Shown piece by piece: positions 6,586-11,443 of a stretch of DNA of 11,514 nt. The position numbers were made by a program, and so were the translations under genes. Location: the NCBI GenBank assembly GCA_026770585.1, contig MU646636.1, positions 325,241 to 336,754 on the forward strand, written 5' to 3'. The stretch comes from Baffinella frigidus (Eukaryota; Cryptophyceae; Cryptomonadales; Baffinellaceae). The notes beneath the pieces were generated by a model, which made no database searches, was not told where the DNA came from, and worked only from the letters and a program-made list of their open reading frames with translations. How positions within the stretch are numbered: the first letter of the stretch is position 1; each line of letters starts with the position of its first letter.

Positions 6586-9500
6586 CTGCGAGTCACCATT
6601 GAGGGTTGGGCGTTAAGGGTTCAGGGTTTAGGGTCTAGGGTTTAGGGTTTAGGGTTTAGGGTTTAGGGTTTAGGGTTTAGGGTTTAGGGTTTAGGGTTTA
6701 TGGTTTAGGGTTTGGGGTTAGGGGGTTCAGGTTTGAGGGTTAGACGCGGGGCGTTTACTAGTAACCCTACTAGTGTTTACTAGTCATACTTGTAATACTA
6801 GTACCACGCAATACTAGTAACACTTGTAGCACAGCTCCCGCAGTGTCTTGACTGCAGTGACTGCGCGAACCAGGCAGAGTCAGGTCATCACGCATCAGAG
6901 AGGACATCAGGTATCCCAGAGAGAAGTGTGTCATTACCAACACGCCCGCCATGCATGCACCCCCAACGAGGCTGAGGTTAACTAGGCTCTCTCTCTTTCT
7001 ATCTCTCTTTCTCTCCCTCTCTCTCTCTCTCTCTTAGCCTCCTCCTCCCATTTTCGGAAGAGAGGCGAAACAGGACAGCCTAAACCCTAAACCCTAAACC
7101 CTAAACCCTAAACCCTAAACCCAGGACAGCTTGAGAAACGCGGGGGGCAAGAGTGAACCCCAACATTCTGCATTCAGCTGCCCTGGCCAACCACCGCCAA
7201 GTGTCGCTTCGAACCTTATTCCCGAATCAATCGTTCATGATATGCCTGCCCGTGCGGGTGTGCAGGTTCGGAGTTCAGGGTTTATGGTTTGGGGTGCAGG
7301 GTTCAGGGGCTGGGGTTAAGGGTATAGATGGGAGTTAGGGTTGAGGGATTCGTGTGCAGGCCCACCCACTTTGGCTTCGCCGCATCGCGCTTGGCATCAA
7401 CAAAGTGCGCATGCTTGGGGGATAGGGTTTAGGGTTCATGATTTGCACCGTAAACCCTGGACGTGAATGACCGAGAAGTGAACACGGTAAAGCTATGGCG
7501 ACAGTGAGATAGCAATACGGCAACGCTATGGCGACGCTGAGATACATCTCAGGGCGCTTACCACCCGCCACCAGAAGAGCACCAGGTCAGCAGATTTGCC
7601 CGGTAGCAAATGTCACAGAGAGTCTACTCTGAGAGTACTCTTGGTGAAAATCAAATGACCCAACTGAATGCTGCTCTGTTTCTCTTCTGGTGGCTGGTTG
7701 TACCGTGCCGGCCCTCCCGACCATCAGAAACTGCACCCCCCCCCCCTTGAAACCACCGTAGGGCCCTAGGCATAGGCCTACTGTAGGGTCCTAGGAAGAG
7801 GCGCATTGGAATGAGCGAGGCACCCCTGCGAGATAGAGGGCGCATGCCGTGCAGGCCCGCGCACGTGGCCGCCACGTGGTATCGCTCTTCGCGTCAAAGT
7901 GCGTCTGCCCATTCAGCTTTCACGTCAACGCTTTAGGGAATTAGTGAGCACTCCTAATTCATTTAGATAGGGCACCCAGCTGATTTAGATAGGGCGCCTA
8001 AGTAAATTAGTTAGGGGGCATAGGTTTGGGGTTGAGGGGTTAGGGATAAGGAAGTACCGTGCAGGCCGACCCACGTCGGCTTCGCGGGGTCGCTCTTCGC
8101 GTCGAAGTGCTTGTGCCCCACATCCTAACCCCACCATTTAGGGTTTAGGGTTTAGGGTTTGGGGTTTGGGGTTTGGGGTTCAGGGTTTAGGGTTTGGGGT
8201 TTAGGGTTTAGGGTTTAGAGGGGGTTTAGGGTTGAGGGTTGAGGGGTTTCAAGGTAAGGGGGGAATGCATGCGCCGGTTATTGGTCGTTGTTGATGCCCC
8301 TTTGGGGTTTGGGGTGTAGGGTTAGGGGCCTAAGCACTAAGCCAGAGACCTTAAACCCTGAACGCCGGATCCTGCGATCCCCTCTAAACCATACACCCTG
8401 CACCCTAAACCCCAAACCCCAAACCCCAAACCCTTAACGCAAATGATCACACTCCCCTGGTCTGCCCGGCCCCCAGGGTTTGGGGTTTAGGTTACAGGGT
8501 GTAGGGTTACGGGTTTAGGGTTTAGGGTTGAGGGTTGAGGGTTTAGGGTTTAGGGTTTAGGGTGTAGGGATTAGGGTGTAGGGTTTAGGGTTTAGGGGGA
8601 GACCAGGGCAGTGTGGTCGGGCACCGCCTCGCTGCACACCTCGGCAATCCCCACGATCCCGGGCACCTGCCTTCGTGCTTCGTGCTCAGGGTTCAGGTGT
8701 TTGGGGTTATGGCGCCGTGCCTGCAGTCCAAGGGATTCTTGGTGGCGATTCTTGGTGCCCCACACCCTACACCCTACACCCCAACCCCTAAACCCCTAAA
8801 CCCCCTACCCCCAACCCTAAACCCTGACCACACAGCGGGCTCCGAAGGAATTCTTGGTGGCTGCGGCACCCAGCATAGTTGAGAATATCCGTGGGAACGA
8901 CCCTGTGCCCCTACAGATGGCCTGCCGTAGGGTCCTATCGAGTATTCACTGATGTGCTTTTCACGAAATCCCGTTGGTGCTCCGCTGTGAGGGAAGGGTG
9001 GGGTGTCCGGCTGAGTTGTGGTTTTCCCGGAAACCCACCAGAATGTAACGGGGCAGACGTTGCAGGGGCGGTGGGTGACTTGACTGACTCTTCGCAGATT
9101 GACTCCCTGGGTCCGCGGTACAAATCCGTTGACTTTGGACTCAACAGGGGACCTTGCATCTGCTGTGGTTGGGTTGACGGACTGTTCTCAAGTTGACATC
9201 CCGGGCTTTGCGGTACAAATCCGTCAACTTTGGAGGGAAATAGGACCTTGCAGCTGCTGTGGTAGAAGAACGCCTGGTCGCCAATCTGCCGCGCAATCAG
9301 GTTTGATTTAAATCACAATTCTGTTTTTTGGCTCCAAAGTTGACGGGTTTGTACCGCGGACCCAGGGTGTCAACTTGAGAATAGTCAGCCAACCCGACTG
9401 AAGCAGAGCTACAGTTCTGATTGAAACCCCTATTTAGGTCAGCCTTGAGTGGCTTTATGAAGTTTATAGGATGCAGTTGGCTAAACCAGAACTTGCAGTT

Positions 9501-11327
9501 GGCTAAAGCAGAAACAGTGACGCGTCACAGGGGGTAATGGTATGTTGGCGAGACACGTTGGGGTGTCGTGTTTGCGCAGCAAGGTTCGCACCTTCATACT
9601 TTTGAGGATCGTAGTGGCTTGTTTTTTTCGCACGCCGTCCCAAAACCGTAAACCCTAAAACCCCCCAAAACCCTACACGATAAACGCTAACCCCGAAACC
9701 CTATGACTTTCATGTGCACGCGGTATGAGGTAGGGGTTGATCACTTTTCAAAAGGCTCTGAGGGTAATAAAGAAGAAGAAGAAGAAGAAGAAGAAGAAGA
9801 AGAAGAAGAAGAAGAAGAAGAAGAAGAAGGAAAAGAAAAAGAAAAAGACCTTCATACTCTTGAGGATGTTCTTGGCTTGGTGGTTGCGCACGCCGTCCCA
9901 GAACCCCGTCGAGTCTCGCTCCCCCCTGCTTCCTCTTCTTCGTCAGAACTACCACGCCTTGCAATTCCGTCAGGTTCACAACAAACGTTTAGGGTTTGGG
10001 GTTGAGGGTTGAGGGTGCAAGATGTTCTTGGCTAGGTGGTTTCGAACAAACCAAACCCCCTGTCGAGTCTCGCTCCGCCCTGCTTTCAGGAGAGGCCTCC
10101 ATTACTGCCAAACCTTGGAGTTGAGTGATCTAAAGGTGAATTTCTTTGGTGAGCGTCTAGGGTCTGGGGTTGAGGATGCAGGATGTTTTTGGCTTGGTGG
10201 TTTCAAACGCCGTCCCAAAACCCTGTGGAGTCTCGCCCAGCCCTACTTTTGGGTTTGGGGTTTAGGGTTTGGGGTGAGGGAATCCCGTTGGTTCTGCTCC
10301 TCTGTGTTCCTCTCAAGCCTTGGAATTGAGTCGCCCAAAAGTAAATTGAGTGATCCGCTGAGGAGGTAGGGTCTACGGTATCCCTTAGCAGGCAAGTAGG
10401 CGCGTACGCCCTACCGTAGGGCCCTAGGACCTACCTAGGACCTTTCGGGGGGTCAATTTCGACCACTTCGCCACTTGAGGGAAGAGATTATGGTTGTGAG
10501 GATGGTGGTTCCGCACGGCGTCCCAGATGAGATGAGATGCCCGAGAGAGCCTCGCTCACCCCTGGTGTACCGTTTCAGGTTTATGCTTTGGAGTTTCGGG
10601 TTTAGGGTTTCGGGTTTCGGGTTTCGGGTTTCGGTTTTCGGGTTTCGGATTTGGGGTTTATGGTTGATGGTTGATGGTTGATGGCATATGGTTGATGGTT
10701 GATGGTTGAGGGATTAGACCAGTACAAACCTGGACACGGGGGAGGGCGGGAGTAGGGAGGGGGGAGGGGTGCCTTGAGGTGGTCCCACAAGTACCTTTGG
10801 GTTCCCCTCAAGCGATCCTCGAGCAGGGTTCCTCTCCCTGGGTTGATCCGGGCATATCATGTAATTGAATGAATGTGGGTGACGAAATTTACTACATAGA
10901 AGGATCATATTAGTAATCGTGAAGCAATTGTGTGGTAAATTCCGTCGCTCAAATTCATTTAATTAGATGAGTGTCCCGGATGAGGGTGTTGGAGGGGTGG
11001 TGACTTGGTGGTCTGGTGGTCCCAGGAGTGCTCGGCAGGCTTGCTCTTGAGCAGCCATGACAGGGAGGGGGGAGGTCATCCAGAAAGCCCACGCGTACCG
11101 CGGTGCTCGTATTTGGACGCGCCTCCAACCAAATTTACATTAGAGGACTGTAGAACCCTGGTAAACCACTGGCTACAATGATTTATACCAGATCGACATC
11201 AAAATAAGTCCACTGTTAGCGTGAAGTTTCGGCATTGGGAGGGGGGGGGGGTGACTTGAGGTGGTCCCAGGAGTATTCGTCGGGCTCGCTCTTGAGCAGC
11301 CACTTCTGCGCTCCTGCCTCGGGATCC
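6528..11327 (-). CDS. split EVE-domain protein gene (THYN1-like), partial
   Basis: Six mini-exons on the minus strand join in order at 11327-11256, 9925-9850, 9285-9247, 8666-8604, 8124-8058 and 6585-6528. All borders are GT...AG and all phases agree (2, 0, 0, 0, 1, then 2 out). The 375 bases encode about 125 residues with the landmarks of the EVE domain in order: KWLLKSEPDEYSWDHLK, FWDGVRNHQAKNILKSMK, IGDQAFFYHSSCK, VPGIVGIAEV...PDHTA, HFDAKSDPAKPTW, VKTVRQLKRQVTLTELKTH. EVE domains belong to the PUA superfamily and are thought to bind modified bases; human THYN1 is the best-known eukaryotic member. The usual length is about 150 residues, so the first residues and about the last 25 are missing or only tentatively found. 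Introns are 0.5-1.5 kb and full of telomere-like repeats and decayed exon copies. Whether the gene is expressed cannot be told from the sequence. Confidence 0.8.
6601..6745 (+). repeat. best TTTAGGG array in the window
   Basis: About ten consecutive units of TTTAGGG (about 6633-6700) with a few single-base variants at both ends (TCTAGGG, TTTATGG, TTTGGGG). It lies in the intron between exon copies E1 and E2. The near-perfect core suggests recent addition or expansion relative to the degenerate arrays elsewhere. Confidence 0.9.
6757..6818. repeat. cluster of five ACTAGT palindromes
   Basis: ACTAGT occurs at 6757, 6769, 6779, 6797 and 6813, mostly within a TTACTAGTAA-like context. Three more lie at 6085, 6446 and 6497. 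The cluster sits just downstream (minus strand) of exon copy E1. Confidence 0.85.
6824..6851 (-). CDS. EVE gene exon copy E1 (short, phase-compatible)
   Basis: 28 bases between CACTGCAG and GTGTTA on the minus strand, encoding VKTLRELCYK after completion of the first codon. It matches the first half of exon E2 (VKTVRQLK). Entry phase 1 and exit phase 2 equal those of E2, so it could replace E2 in an mRNA but not be spliced to it. It lacks the VTLTELKTH half, and the donor (AA/GTGTTA) is weaker. It is either a decayed duplicate or a mutually exclusive alternative; decay seems likelier. Confidence 0.45.
6860..6985. other. intron sequence between D3 and E1, nothing recognised
   Basis: Ordinary-looking sequence between the exon copies, without heptamers. 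It leads into a CT-rich microsatellite. The minus-strand frame 6952-6770 has no known motif. Confidence 0.35.
6986..7036 (+). repeat. CT microsatellite
   Basis: CTCTCTCTCTTTCTATCTCTC followed by an uninterrupted CT run to about 7034. In the sense of the EVE gene this is a GA-rich intron tract, about 45 bases from a short CCCTAAA array. Confidence 0.9.
7071..7130. repeat. six perfect CCCTAAA units bounded by 9-bp direct repeats
   Basis: TAAACCC is repeated exactly six times (7081-7122). CAGGACAGC stands on both sides, at 7071-7079 and 7122-7130. This is the arrangement expected when telomeric repeats are inserted at a staggered double-strand break and the overhangs are filled in. The orientation is opposite to that of the large neighbouring array at 6601-6745. 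Confidence 0.85.
7265..7345 (+). repeat. degenerate telomere-like tract
   Basis: Loose heptamer-like units (GGGTTTATGG, GGGTGCAGGG, GGGTTAAGGG, AGGGTTGAGGG) just downstream, on the minus strand, of exon copy D3. Confidence 0.6.
7353..7408 (-). pseudogene. D-type exon copy D3 of the EVE gene
   Basis: Minus strand gives KHAHFVDAKRDAAKPKWVGLH, clearly related to the intact D exon (HKHFDAKSDPAKPTWVGLH). The frame is open, but one extra codon (V) is present and the 3' border reads CTGCACACGAAT, so the GT donor of the intact copy is gone. An AAG acceptor-like site precedes it. Probably no longer spliced. Confidence 0.65.
7409..7558. other. intron sequence with a small duplication
   Basis: Contains a short TTTAGGG fragment (about 7423-7436). 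It also has a repeated GCTATGGCGACRSTGAGATA motif (about 7491-7511 and 7525-7545) separated by AGCAATACGGCAAC-type sequence. No coding signal. Confidence 0.5.
7559..7702. mobile_element. 144-bp terminal-inverted-repeat element (possible MITE)
   Basis: The left end (7559-7579, TACCACCCGCCACCAGAAGAG) and the inverted right end (7682-7702) match at 19 of 21 positions. Weaker pairing continues inward to about 7592 and 7669 (CAGCA motifs). The ends begin with TA, which might include a TA target duplication as in Tc1/mariner-type MITEs. No coding capacity. It lies in the intron between D2 and D3. Confidence 0.5.
7755..7795 (+). repeat. dispersed CCGTAGGGCCCTAGG motif with AGGCCTA palindromes
   Basis: ACCGTAGGGCCCTAGG (7755-7770) recurs exactly at 10413-10428. 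The following CATAGGCCTACTGTAGG resembles, in inverse orientation, 3752-3768. CCGTAGGGTCCTA is also found at 8925-8937. GC-palindromic and short. The function is unknown. Confidence 0.65.
7848..7916 (-). pseudogene. D-type exon copy D2 of the EVE gene
   Basis: Minus strand gives LNGQTHFDAKSD after an AAAG acceptor, matching the intact D exon (DVGHKHFDAKSD). One base is missing after that, so the frame shifts and the PTWVGL segment is lost. At the 3' border the base pair at the donor is GC (CACG/GCATGC) instead of GT. It is an inactive copy unless the frame is restored elsewhere. Confidence 0.65.
7920..8056. other. intron sequence between D1 and D2
   Basis: Contains a short duplicated ATTTAGATAGGGC-type motif (about 7959-8000) and TTAGGG-like fragments up to 8048. 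No coding signal. Confidence 0.45.
8058..8124 (-). CDS. EVE gene exon D1 (intact)
   Basis: 67 bases between GGGGTTAG and GTACTT. Enters in phase 0 and leaves one base (G), which pairs with the phase of exon E2. Encodes DVGHKHFDAKSDPAKPTWVGLH, equivalent to the segment of EVE proteins that carries the conserved tryptophan and leads into the VDV strand. It is the only one of three D copies with an open frame and a GT donor. Confidence 0.8.
8137..8250 (+). repeat. telomere-like array upstream of exon D1
   Basis: TTTAGGG and TTTGGGG units with TTGAGGG variants. It directly abuts the acceptor side of exon D1, within about 15 bases, so on the minus strand the intron ends in CCCTAAA repeats. These are C-rich and could supply the pyrimidine tract. 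Confidence 0.85.
8292..8440. repeat. telomere-like tracts that invert orientation
   Basis: G-rich units (TTTGGGGTGTAGGGTTAGGGG, about 8300-8328) are followed by C-rich units (CCTTAAACCCTGAACG, then CACCCTAAACCCCAAACCCC, about 8350-8438), so the two halves are convergent. A foldback between them is possible. Confidence 0.75.
8474..8603 (+). repeat. telomere-like array at the 3' side of exon B
   Basis: TTTAGGG units mixed with TTGAGGG, TGTAGGG and ATTAGGG. It touches the donor site of exon B (GTCTCCCCCTAAACCC on the minus strand), so the heptamer begins four to six bases inside the intron. Confidence 0.85.
8604..8666 (-). CDS. EVE gene exon B (only copy)
   Basis: 63 bases between GAAGGCAG and GTCTCC; phase 0 in and out. 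Encodes VPGIVGIAEV, CSEAVPDHTAL. It corresponds to the PGI-G-xxIVxEAYPDHT segment of THYN1-like proteins. The usual tyrosine before PDHT is valine here. It is the one exon of the set for which I find no convincing second copy. Confidence 0.8.
8688..8830. repeat. heptamer fragments in both orientations with a GGATTCTTGGTGGC duplication
   Basis: A short G-rich piece (about 8688-8710) and a longer C-rich tract (CACCCTACACCCTACACC..., about 8760-8826). GGGATTCTTGGTGGC (8732-8746) is repeated as GGAATTCTTGGTGGC (8847-8861). No coding signal was found. Confidence 0.7.
8831..9086. other. intron sequence between C1 and B, nothing recognised
   Basis: Holds the CCGTAGGGTCCTA motif (8925-8937) and otherwise unremarkable sequence. 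The plus-strand frame 8879-9196 and its minus-strand counterpart run into the 52-bp repeats and carry no known motif. Confidence 0.4.
9087..9138 (+). repeat. 52-bp dispersed repeat, copy R3
   Basis: ACTCTTCGCAGATTGAC start, GCGGTACAAA core, TTGACTTTGG end. Together with R4 it is part of a larger tandem duplication of about 95 bases that also contains a piece of exon C. Confidence 0.8.
9153..9180 (-). pseudogene. C-type exon remnant C2 of the EVE gene
   Basis: Minus strand reads NHSRCK followed by GTCCCC, the end of the exon that in its intact form reads FFYHSSCK. The first half is replaced by sequence belonging to repeat R4, so there is no acceptor and no complete exon. Confidence 0.6.
9181..9233 (+). 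repeat. 52-bp dispersed repeat, copy R4
   Basis: ACTGTTCTCAAGTTGACA start, GCGGTACAAA core, CCGTCAACTTTGG end. It lies between exon C1 and remnant C2. The inverted ends are nearly perfect in this copy. Confidence 0.85.
9247..9285 (-). CDS. EVE gene exon C1 (intact)
   Basis: A 39-base exon between GCGGCAG and GTCCTA; phase 0 at both ends. Encodes IGDQAFFYHSSCK, the family hallmark (GD..FFYHSNCK in THYN1-like proteins), which lines the ligand-binding side of the domain. It directly follows the MK of exon A4 and precedes VPGI of exon B, as in known family members. Confidence 0.85.
9334..9385 (-). repeat. 52-bp dispersed repeat, copy R5, inverted
   Basis: Minus-strand copy with the clearest consensus: ACTATTCTCAAGTTGACA start, GTCCGCGGTACAAA core, CCGTCAACTTTGG end. 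It faces R3/R4 in the opposite direction 100 bases away, with exon C1 between them. Next to it a GATTTAAATC palindrome lies at 9304-9313. Confidence 0.85.
9386..9590. other. intron sequence with a 22-bp duplication and a 12-bp palindrome
   Basis: GCAGTTGGCTAAA followed by CCAGAA/GCAGAA occurs twice (9473-9492 and 9495-9514). GTGACGCGTCAC at 9517-9528 is a perfect 12-base palindrome. No coding signal. Confidence 0.6.
9592..9646 (-). pseudogene. A-type exon copy A5 of the EVE gene
   Basis: Minus strand reads FWDGVRKKQATTILKSMK and then GTGCGA, clearly a copy of exon A4 with substitutions. Homology stops upstream of the FWDG motif, where CCCTAAA-type repeat sequence begins, so the ERDSTG portion and its acceptor are missing. 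Confidence 0.65.
9643..9702 (-). repeat. C-rich telomere-like tract
   Basis: ACCGTAAACCCTAAAACCCC, CCAAAACCCTACACGATAAACG and CCCCGAAACCCT: degenerate CCCTAAA units that truncate exon copy A5. Confidence 0.7.
9772..9828 (+). repeat. (GAA)19 microsatellite
   Basis: Nineteen uninterrupted GAA units followed by GGAAAAGAAAAAGAAAAAG. In the sense of the EVE gene it is a UUC/CUU-type pyrimidine tract starting about 20 bases after the donor of exon A4. The open frames here (poly-E, poly-K, poly-L) are artefacts. Confidence 0.98.
9850..9925 (-). CDS. EVE gene exon A4 (intact)
   Basis: 76 bases between GAAGCAG and GTCTTT. One incoming base completes the lysine codon left by exon N2, then 25 codons follow: GERDSTG, FWDGVRNHQAKNILKSMK. 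WDGVRNxQAxNxLxxMK is the most characteristic EVE motif. It is the only one of five A copies with a complete open frame and both splice sites. Confidence 0.88.
9985..10014 (+). repeat. short telomere-like tract
   Basis: About four degenerate units (TTTAGGGTTTGGGGTTGAGGG) between exon copies A3 and A4. Confidence 0.7.
10015..10087 (-). pseudogene. A-type exon copy A3 of the EVE gene
   Basis: Keeps the acceptor AAAGCAG and the ERDSTG codons, but bases are missing in the WDG region, so the frame shifts; the sequence downstream can still be read as VRNHLAKNIL in another frame. The AAG/GT donor end is replaced by CACCCTC. Confidence 0.7.
10088..10172. other. duplicated intron flank between A2 and A3
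   Basis: AAACCTTGGAGTTGAGTGATC (10109 onward) has a counterpart at about 10315-10340 (AAGCCTTGGAATTGAGTCGCC) upstream of A2. This shows that the duplicated unit contained intron sequence as well as the exon. Confidence 0.55.
10173..10245 (-). pseudogene. A-type exon copy A2 of the EVE gene
   Basis: Minus strand gives FWDGV, a TGA stop where R stands in A4, then NHQAKNIL and a lost donor. The upstream ERDS part has become ETPQ in a shifted frame. Inactive. Confidence 0.7.
10246..10282 (+). repeat. short telomere-like tract
   Basis: GGGTTTGGGGTTTAGGGTTTGGGG directly beside exon copy A2. Confidence 0.75.
10411..10445 (+). repeat. second copy of the CCGTAGGGCCCTAGG motif
   Basis: ACCGTAGGGCCCTAGG at 10413-10428 equals 7755-7770. 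It is followed by ACCTACCTAGGACC, which adds further CCTAGG palindromes. Confidence 0.7.
10491..10563 (-). pseudogene. A-type exon copy A1 of the EVE gene
   Basis: Minus strand reads WDAVRNHH and then diverges. Upstream, GAGCGAGGCTC corresponds to the ERDS codons, but about 11 extra bases, including a CATCTCATCTCATC slip repeat, shift the frame before the tryptophan. The donor is lost. Confidence 0.6.
10590..10712 (+). repeat. heptamer arrays of the variants TTTCGGG and TTGATGG
   Basis: About six units of TTTCGGG (10597-10650) are followed by about six units of TTGATGG (10657-10712). The seven-base period is kept while the unit sequence changes as a block, so single mutated units were amplified locally. 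Confidence 0.85.
10773..10832 (-). pseudogene. N-type exon copy N4 of the EVE gene
   Basis: Minus strand ends YLWDHLK, as in the intact exon (YSWDHLK), and CTGCTCGAG corresponds to the LLK codons. The KSEPDE region has diverged to DRLRGTQR, and the donor AA/GT is changed to AAGGCA. Inactive. Confidence 0.5.
10833..11000. other. intron sequence between N3 and N4, nothing recognised
   Basis: AT-richer than its surroundings (about 10855-10965), with no heptamers and no exon-like segment. Confidence 0.4.
11005..11063 (-). pseudogene. N-type exon copy N3 of the EVE gene
   Basis: Minus strand is open: LSWLLKSKPAEHSWDHQTTK followed by GTCACC, the same donor as the intact exon and one codon longer. 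E of the KSEP motif is K. No acceptor AG is visible upstream (CCTCCCTGTC), so it is probably not recognised, though the frame itself survives. Confidence 0.6.
11064..11255. other. intron sequence between N2 and N3
   Basis: No coding or repeat structure except a G11 run (about 11241-11251) beside the donor of exon N2. On the minus strand this gives a C-tract directly after the 5' splice site. Confidence 0.45.
11256..11327 (-). CDS. EVE gene exon N2 (intact)
   Basis: 72 bases between CGGCAG and GTCACC on the minus strand. Encodes DPEAGAQ, KWLLKSEPDEYSWDHLK, with two bases (AA) left for the next exon. The KYWLxKSEPxEYSWDDL pattern is the N-terminal strand and turn of the EVE domain. No in-frame ATG is seen, and one incoming base (phase 2) is needed, so an upstream exon with the start codon must exist outside the window or was missed. 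An alternative acceptor (GAGGCAG) lies 12 bases further in. Confidence 0.8.
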
Positions 11328-11339
11328 CTGCCGTGTAGG

Positions 11340-11380
11340 CTTCGGGCTTCAGAGCTTCGGGTTTCGGGTTTAGGGTCGAA
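11340..11380 (+). repeat. short TTTCGGG/TTTAGGG tract
   Basis: CTTCGGG and TTTCGGG units (about 11341-11375) between N1 and N2. Confidence 0.6.
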
Positions 11381-11387
11381 GGTCTAC

Positions 11388-11438
11388 GGTCGGGTTCGCT
11401 CTTGAGGAGCCCTTTCTGCGCCGCGGCGCCGGGAGCCC
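11388..11438 (-). pseudogene. N-type exon copy N1 of the EVE gene
   Basis: Minus strand reads APGAAAQKGLLKSEPD after a TTCAG acceptor-like site, matching the first two thirds of exon N2. W is replaced by G, and the EYSWDHLK part and donor are missing; the sequence passes into unrelated DNA. Confidence 0.6.
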
Positions 11439-11443
11439 TGAAT

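Noticed and set aside
8822-8845. Inverted second copy of exon B (CTGACCACACAGCGGGCTCC on the plus strand)
   Set aside because: The similarity covers only about 15 bases and has no flanking support.
9703-10005. Frames with long poly-Glu, poly-Lys or poly-Leu runs
   Set aside because: They are the three readings of the (GAA)19 microsatellite, and they overlap the antisense of exon A4.
10126-10152. Resemblance of GTGATCTAAAGGTGAATTTCTTTGG to a conserved small-subunit rRNA segment
   Set aside because: The match is short and imperfect, neighbouring rRNA sequence is absent, and the stretch belongs to a duplicated intron flank.
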